Assembly (NCBI GenBank): GCA_026826555.1
Contig: JAKSZT010054396.1
Location: forward strand, 14,070,535-14,134,534
Reading direction: 5' to 3'
DNA from: Tolypeutes matacus
Taxonomy: Eukaryota; Chordata; Mammalia; Cingulata; Chlamyphoridae
DNA: 64,000 bases
In this document: in pieces, positions 58,580 through 64,000 of the stretch
Layout: each line of letters opens with the position of its first letter
Position numbering within the stretch: position 1 is the stretch's first letter
The notes under the pieces: model-generated
Told to the model about the DNA's origin: nothing
Seen by the model: the letters and a program-made list of their open reading frames with translations, nothing else
The model's database searches: none
Translations under genes and position numbers: made by a program

Positions 58580-58860
58580 CCCTGTGTGTCTCTTTCCCTG
58601 TCTCTCTGCCCTCCATCTCCCTGAGGTCTGTCCCATCCTTGTCCTTCTCTCTGTCCCCATATGTTCATCTTCCTGTCCTCTGACCCTTGTCCCTCAACAC
58701 CCCCTGTCCCCATCTCTCTGTCCCTTGTCCCATTTCACCACCCTGTCACCCATACTCCATCCCTTATCCCCTAGTCTCTTGCCCCATCTCCCCATCCCCC
58801 TGACCCTATGATCTCCTGTCCCTCAGACCCCATCATCATCTCTCTGTCCCCCTGCCTTTG
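58580..58860. repeat. Degenerate pyrimidine-rich tandem repeat (TGTCCC-type)
   Basis: Recurring 'ctgtccc', 'cttgtccc' and 'ctctctgtcccc' words over about 280 bases. The array is too diverged for a fixed unit. Confidence 0.65.
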
Positions 58861-59242
58861 TGCCAGGTTCCAAGATGCTCACCCTCCCTGCCTCCACTTG
58901 TCTCTTCCCCAAATCTCTGCCACACACTTGCCTGTGCCTTCCTGGCTGCCCATTCTTCTCAAGAACCCTGGGAAGAGAGGTGTGGTTGCTTTATGAATGA
59001 GAGAAGACTCGCCTTTGTTTCCAGCTTGTTTTATTATAATTAGGTAAATAAATCAGGGCATCCGCTCCCAGCTCCTTTTAGCAGGAATGCCTCTGTCATA
59101 CACAAAGAGTGGGCAGAGAGTCCCTGAGGGTGTGGATCGTGTCCCCAGCAGGCCTACTGGTCCTCTCCCAGTATTGACAAATGGATGTCGCTAGACTTAC
59201 CCTCTCCCCATCCTCTCCATTCCCAAGCCTGCACAGCTCACG

Positions 59243-59282
59243 TTTCTCCTGCTTTCTCCTGCTTTCTCCTGTTTTCTCCTGC
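59243..59282. repeat. 10-bp minisatellite, four units
   Basis: Four exact-length tandem units of TTTCTCCTGC, with one T substitution at the end of the third. Confidence 0.95.
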
Positions 59283-59383
59283 TAGTGCAGTGGTTTGCTC
59301 GTTCTATGGGGGACTCTGGGCCGGGGCAATGGCAGGAGGGTGAGGAGTTTCGATGAGTCAGAAGCAAGGGGCTAATGAGGGCT

Positions 59384-59455
59384 GCAGGTGTTGCTCATTA
59401 AGCCACACCCCTGCTTTGCCCTACGTCGCCACGTGGACTGCGTGGCCAAATATGG
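59384..59455. promoter_or_regulatory. Motif cluster: E-boxes, CACCC box and perfect CArG box
   Basis: Within 72 bases: CAGGTG (E-box) near 59384, CCACACCC at 59403..59410 (KLF/SP type), palindromic CCACGTGG at 59429..59436 (E-box), and CCAAATATGG at 59446..59455, a perfect SRF CArG box. The stretch is repeat-free. Motif names are family knowledge; activity is inference. Confidence 0.4.
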
Positions 59456-60589
59456 CTGCCAATGAGCCCCTCTCCCCTCTGCCCAGGTCCATTAAAACTC
59501 AATTAGCAGAATGAGCACCTGCTGAGCAGGGGAACTTGCCTCCTCTGCAGGAATGCCAGGGGTCGGGAGAAGGGGCAGCGGGGCTCTGATGAGGCTGGCA
59601 GGATGAGCCAGAGAAAGCGGCTGGTGCCGGTGCCTGGCAGTGGCCACGACTTGGCTTAGAGCTGATGGAGGACTTCTGGGTGGTGAGGACAGGGGGTGGG
59701 GGGCAGGGAGCAGCATTGGCCTGGGTTCACCCTGGCGGTGCCCCCAAGTCACGCCCTCCCTCTTGTCCTCTTGTGGTTCCAAACTGGGGCCAGGTCCTGA
59801 GCAGTCTCCTCCATGGTAACTAGGGCTGATGCTCCAAACAGTTAACAATCAATGGGGTATGAAGAGGGGGCACTAACCTATCCGCCCCCAGCTTCCTGGT
59901 GGTCTCATGCAGCTGGAATTAACCCTTTAGTTGCTGAGTGCTTGGGAGGCCTGAAGGAGGAGGGCCCAGTAAAAGGGATCAGGGTGCTGGGGTTGCTGAG
60001 GCAGTGGGTGAGGACACTCACTTGGAGGGCATCAGGGAAATGGCTATTTACCAACTTGTATGAAAATATTTCAGTATTCTGATAACTGGACATATATTCT
60101 AACAGCTGAACAGACATACCAGTGTGTAACAGCGATGATAGCTTTTCATGTGTTCAAAAGAGGCATCTCCTTCTCCTCCTCCTTCCTGAATGTTGGGTTG
60201 GGGCTGCTCTGAAATAGGGCAACCCCAGAGGAGGTGGCAGGATGTAGTAGCTGCTGAATGCTTCCCTTCTGCAGAGAGGGGCTATGGCTGGAGCCCATCC
60301 CCGGGCCTCCAGAGCTTTGGAGGAGAGGGGGAGAACTGCGGGGAGGCGTGCATAATTAGGGTGTACCCAGCCTGCCATCCATGCCTCAAATCTGCCTCTG
60401 CTTCATTGCATCGGGGGCTCCAGAGCCCTCCCCGAGCTGCCCCTCGGACCCTTGGAGGAAGATTTCCACTGGCTCCCCAAACTGCTTCCTTAGCAATTGG
60501 CTTGTCTTAGGTAGGCCTTTTGGATTTATTAGTTTTGGGGGTAGAAAGAAAACCGCTTCTTGAAGAAGTGTGTTCAGTGCCACATTTCA

Positions 60590-61560
60590 AACTTCCAGGC
60601 TTGATTGAGATGATAGTTAAAACATTTTAAGGCTCATAGGTAAGGTTGTGTTTGCCTTCTGCATGGCCTATATTCTCTGATATTATCCATTTATTGCAGC
60701 TGCCCTGTTATACGACTGAGAGGTGGTGCTTTATCGAGAACCACCAACCCATCTTGCAGGGATGTGGCTCCAACTTCCATCTGTGAGCCCATCTCATTGA
60801 AGCCACCAAGAAAAAAAGTCGAGGAATAATTGTGCATTTTAATTACGCCTCTGTGTGCACCCTATTGTGGAGATGCTAATTCTTCTCACTTTACAGGAAG
60901 CTAGACTATTTGTTCCCCATGTCATTTTAATATTCCTTTTGTGTAGCAATTAATATTTAACTCCTGGGAAATAAAGCTGTCACCTGATTTTGTCTTTATG
61001 GCCTGGTATTAAAATAACTGTTCCTGATAAACTATTGTAATAAAGTATTGGGAAGACCCTGCAGAAAGGGGCTTTAGTTCAGGTATTAATTCTGCTTGAG
61101 GAGCTGGGCCTTGAACAAGTCTGTTTATCCTAGTTCATTTCATGTTTCCTGATGATGTGTCAATGAGCTTCAACAATCATGATAATTAGGTGAAGAGAAG
61201 AAATGTGTGTTTAAGGAGTGGGGCACTTGGTCCGCCTTTCATCCCTCCCATAAAGTTACATCCAATTAGCATGATCACTCTGTAATTACAGCACCTATAA
61301 CTTGGCCTTAATCTGCTTCCATCACCTCCAGCCAGAGCATGTCCTTGATGTAATGGAAAAGGTTGCAAGCCGCACATTTGTAGTCACTGGTAGGAGCCCG
61401 GCTCTACCTGATATCAACAGTGTTTAACTGGGAGACCTAATTTGAGCTTACAACTGATTACAAGCTGTCCTGTGGGACTCTGCTTACCGGTGAATTCTCA
61501 AATAAGTTGCAAAACAGTGATGAATTAACCTGTTATGCTGTCAAAATCAATTACTGCAGA
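60590..61560. other. Long AT-rich TAAT-dense block, candidate developmental enhancer
   Basis: Nearly 1 kb without repeat landmarks between GC-rich flanks. It carries many homeodomain-core words: 'gcattttaattacgcc', 'gcaattaatatttaac', 'catgataattagg', 'ccaattagcatgatc', 'ctgtaattacagc', 'gaattaacctg' and 'atcaattactgc'. 'ctgtaattacag' is a perfect 12-base palindrome. Conservation and activity are inferred. Confidence 0.4.
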
Positions 61561-61564
61561 AGAC

Positions 61565-62100
61565 AGCTTAACTTCCCTGGCCCTGTGCTCTGAGCCAGGA
61601 CCCATCCCCTCTGCCCTGTAAGAGCTGAACACGGGAATCTGCCCAGCCCCAGCCTCCTGTCTCTGCCAACCTCCCCTTCCCTGCTCCCACCCTCACGTGA
61701 ACTGCACTTTGCTAAAAGTCTTCGGTTTCATTTTTGGAAGTGGATTCTCAAGAGCTGGGAGATGACGTAAAGGAGGGAAGAGTCAACCTGAGGCACAGTT
61801 CCCCGACGCTCAAACCCTGCCTCCCCACCCTGCCGAAATAACGTTCTCTCCCATGTAGGCTGGGGGAGATTGATTCTTGCCGTGGCTTTAAGTGAGATAA
61901 ACATCTGAAGGTCCCAAGATCTTTATTCCACAGCATTGAATGGAAAGTGCAATTTATAAATGTTCCCTTAATATTTCTGAAACAGATTGGCCAGTAATTT
62001 ATAGACTGCAACATTGAGGACTGAATTAATTTTCCCAGTGAGAAAAGTCTGCATACAGCTCAGTGAGAGCTGTTCCCTGCCTCTCTGAGCAGAATCAGGG
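61565..62100. other. Single-copy intronic DNA
   Basis: No repeat or gene recognised. Confidence 0.4.
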
Positions 62101-62104
62101 AATA

Positions 62105-62230
62105 ATAGGCTTAGAAGAGTCCTGGGAGGTGAAGAGTTCCACCCCCTCAGTGTCACCAATGGGGAGACTGAGGCCCATGATCATACAGCAAGTCCCTGGC
62201 TGAGTTGGGTCTAGAACCTCAGGCTACTAC
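62105..62230 (-). mobile_element. MIR-family SINE (MIR3-like)
   Basis: Antisense: 'agagttccaccccctcag', 'caatggggagactgaggccc', 'gggtctagaacctcagg'. Confidence 0.7.
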
Positions 62231-62514
62231 ATCCTAGACTAGCTCTTCCCTCTATGCCCCTCACGGATGGGTGGCATCTCCTGGTTGATCTTACCTTTAT
62301 GTGATATTGGTGCCTGCAGCCTCATAACACTGAGGGGTCTTGCTCACTTCTCTGGCTTTTATTTCCTTCCTTCTTAAGAGATGAAGGCTTTTGTGCCTGA
62401 ATTTGAGTTGTAGACCTCATGCTCAAAAGCAACAACAGAAAAATTCAGGGGCAGGCTAAGGTTCTTGCTTGCATGGCTGTCCACACAGGTATATTGGGTT
62501 CATCTGGGCAGGGA

Positions 62515-62705
62515 ATTAATATCTATTGAGCACCAACTATGTATCAGGCACAGGACTAGGCATTACATCTACATTATCTCATTTATAATCCTCACAACCT
62601 TGGGTGGGACATGTACTTTGAGTCTCCATTTTACTGATGGGAAAATTGAGGCTCAGAAGGTTAAGCCATGGGGCCAGGATTTTAAACCAGGTTTGTCTGA
62701 CCCCT
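62515..62705 (-). mobile_element. MIR SINE
   Basis: Antisense: 'tattgagcaccaactatg', 'ctcatttataatcctcac', 'ttactgatgggaaaattgag'. Confidence 0.85.
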
Positions 62706-62739
62706 GTAAGTTTTTTTCTTTGCTGTGCTGTCATCTAAT

Positions 62740-62860
62740 TCAGCAAGTGCTTCCTGGGTGCCCAGAATGCTCAGAGCTCAGTTAGAGGCTCAGGTTGGGG
62801 AACCAAAGTGAATCAGATCCAGTCCCTGCCTTTAAAGAGCTCACGACCTAGAGAGTCACT
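62740..62860 (-). mobile_element. L2 LINE fragment
   Basis: Antisense: 'cagcaagtgcttcctggg', 'tccctgcctttaaagagctc'. Confidence 0.65.
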
Positions 62861-62883
62861 TAGATCAGTAACTTAGCTCACCC

Positions 62884-63304
62884 TGTCTTAGTTTGTCAGA
62901 GCTACTATAACAAAGTACCACAGACTAGTTGGCTTAAACCATAGAAACCTTTTCTCACAGTTCCAGAGGCTATAAGTACAAACTCGAGGTGTCAGCAGGG
63001 CCACAATTCCTCTTAAAGGGGAGAACCCATGCCTCTCCCCTGGCTTCAGGTGGGTGGCTGACAAAATCCCTGGCGTTCATTGGCTTGTGGCAGAACTCAA
63101 TGCCTGCCTCCGTCTCTCTGTATACAAATCCCCCCTGCTATGAGAACCCTGGTCATATTGGATTAGGCCCACCCTAATTCAGTTTGGCATCCTCCTAATT
63201 AGTAACATTGTCAAAGATCCTATTTCCAAATAAGTTCACAATCACAGAACCAGGGGTTAAGGCTTGAACATGTCTTTTTGGGGGTCACAATTCAATCCAT
63301 AACA
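62884..63304 (-). mobile_element. MLT1-type LTR (ERVL-MaLR)
   Basis: Opens 'tgtcttagtttgtcagagc', contains 'aacaaagtaccacagac', 'atattggattaggcccacc' and closes 'ttcaatccataaca'. Near-match 5-bp duplication: CACCC at 62879..62883 and CCCCC at 63305..63309. Confidence 0.88.
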
Positions 63305-63389
63305 CCCCCTATGGTCGCAACTTTCTGGCCAGCAGCCTGCTCTCTGGGGCCTTTGTCCCAGGGCCTCTTTGACAACTACAACAAGCACC

Positions 63390-63602
63390 TAAATAATTGC
63401 TAACATTTGTGGAGCACCTATTACCTGCCTGGCACCCTGCAAACTCACTTTGCATATATTATTTTTTATAACCCTTATATCCTCACAAGGGAGAGTCTTT
63501 CATAAGTCCTACTTTCAGATGAAGAAAATGAGGCCCTGAGCTAAGTGGCAAAGGTGGAATTTGACCCCAGAGGGCCTTAATTCAAAGACCTGTGTTCTTA
63601 AC
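63390..63602 (-). mobile_element. MIR SINE
   Basis: Antisense: 'catttgtggagcacctatt', 'cagatgaagaaaatgaggcc', 'aagacctgtgttcttaacc'. Confidence 0.82.
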
Positions 63603-64000
63603 CGAACACCCCTTTGCCTTTTTGTGACACCATCACGCCCAGCCTGAGCCACAGTCTGTGGAACTCTGTTCCTGCTGACCAAAGGGAGCCCCCCCAGCTC
63701 CCGGCATCCCCCAGGCCCGCTGCTTGCCTCCCTCCCTCCCCTAAGTCTGACAGTCTCCTTTCAGGCTGGTCTTGGAGCCTCCCTCACAGGCTGCCCTTCT
63801 GCAGGGGAATGACCTGAGGGACTGGGGCAAAGGGATCAGAGGATTTTCCAGGACCTCTGTGAACTCTTGGAGCCAGAGACTCCTTTGGAGACCTGCTAGC
63901 TCAGTTTCCCAAGCGTCCAGCTGAGACTGCAGCCCAGAGGCAGCATATGAAGGGACCTAGGTCATAGAACAACCTAGAGATGAGGTGAGAGCCCAGGCCC

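Overview
This window is intronic mammalian DNA. It has no operons, no dense coding and no long conserved ORF. Ancient mammalian repeats (MIR, L2, L3/CR1, MER5A, MLT1-type LTRs) are interleaved with long single-copy stretches. Three copies of a tRNA-derived SINE with a 'tggctcaag...' head and a 'ctgggtttggttcc' B-box region match what I know of the DAS SINEs of armadillos. Two LTRs also look xenarthran-specific. The best reading is a xenarthran, most likely an armadillo such as Dasypus; this is recognition from memory, not a database search.

One protein-coding exon is supported: 28143..28235 on the + strand. It encodes a complete six-cysteine EGF-like domain, has strong splice sites and is bounded by phase-1 introns. 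Its peptide (start [10 protein letters not shown], end GWGGPDCSS) matches MEGF11, where it is the first EGF-like module after the N-terminal EMI domain. MEGF10 and PEAR1, the close paralogues, differ at several of these positions. Everything else appears to be MEGF11 intron, about 28 kb upstream and 36 kb downstream of the exon.

Layout: 1-13.5 kb is single-copy DNA with MIR and L2 relics. 13.5-25.3 kb is the same with an L1 fragment, a 564-bp LTR with a 5-bp target duplication (16.1 kb), and a 73-bp sequence present twice (19.7 and 21.0 kb). 25.3-29.1 kb is repeat-poor and holds the exon. 29.1-34.8 kb is a young transposon cluster: two dimeric DAS SINEs, an L1 inside a MIR with a solo LTR inside the L1, and a second L1 with a clean target duplication. 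35.0-35.5 kb is an AT-rich, repeat-free block. 36-43 kb is MIR/L2 plus a 360-bp CATC tetranucleotide array. 43.7-45.6 kb is an old L1 carrying an LTR, a hAT element and a DAS SINE. 46-58.5 kb is MIR/L2/MER5A, including an L2 split by an MLT1-type LTR and by an unidentified A-tailed insert. 59-61.6 kb has a transcription-factor-motif cluster and a TAAT-rich block that look like candidate intronic enhancers. 62-64 kb returns to MIR, L2 and MLT1.

I found no evidence of a new biological system. The observations most worth checking are the candidate enhancers, the duplicated 73-bp element, the unidentified inserts and the well-resolved nested insertions. Repeat boundaries are read by eye and are accurate to roughly 10-30 bases unless a target duplication is described.
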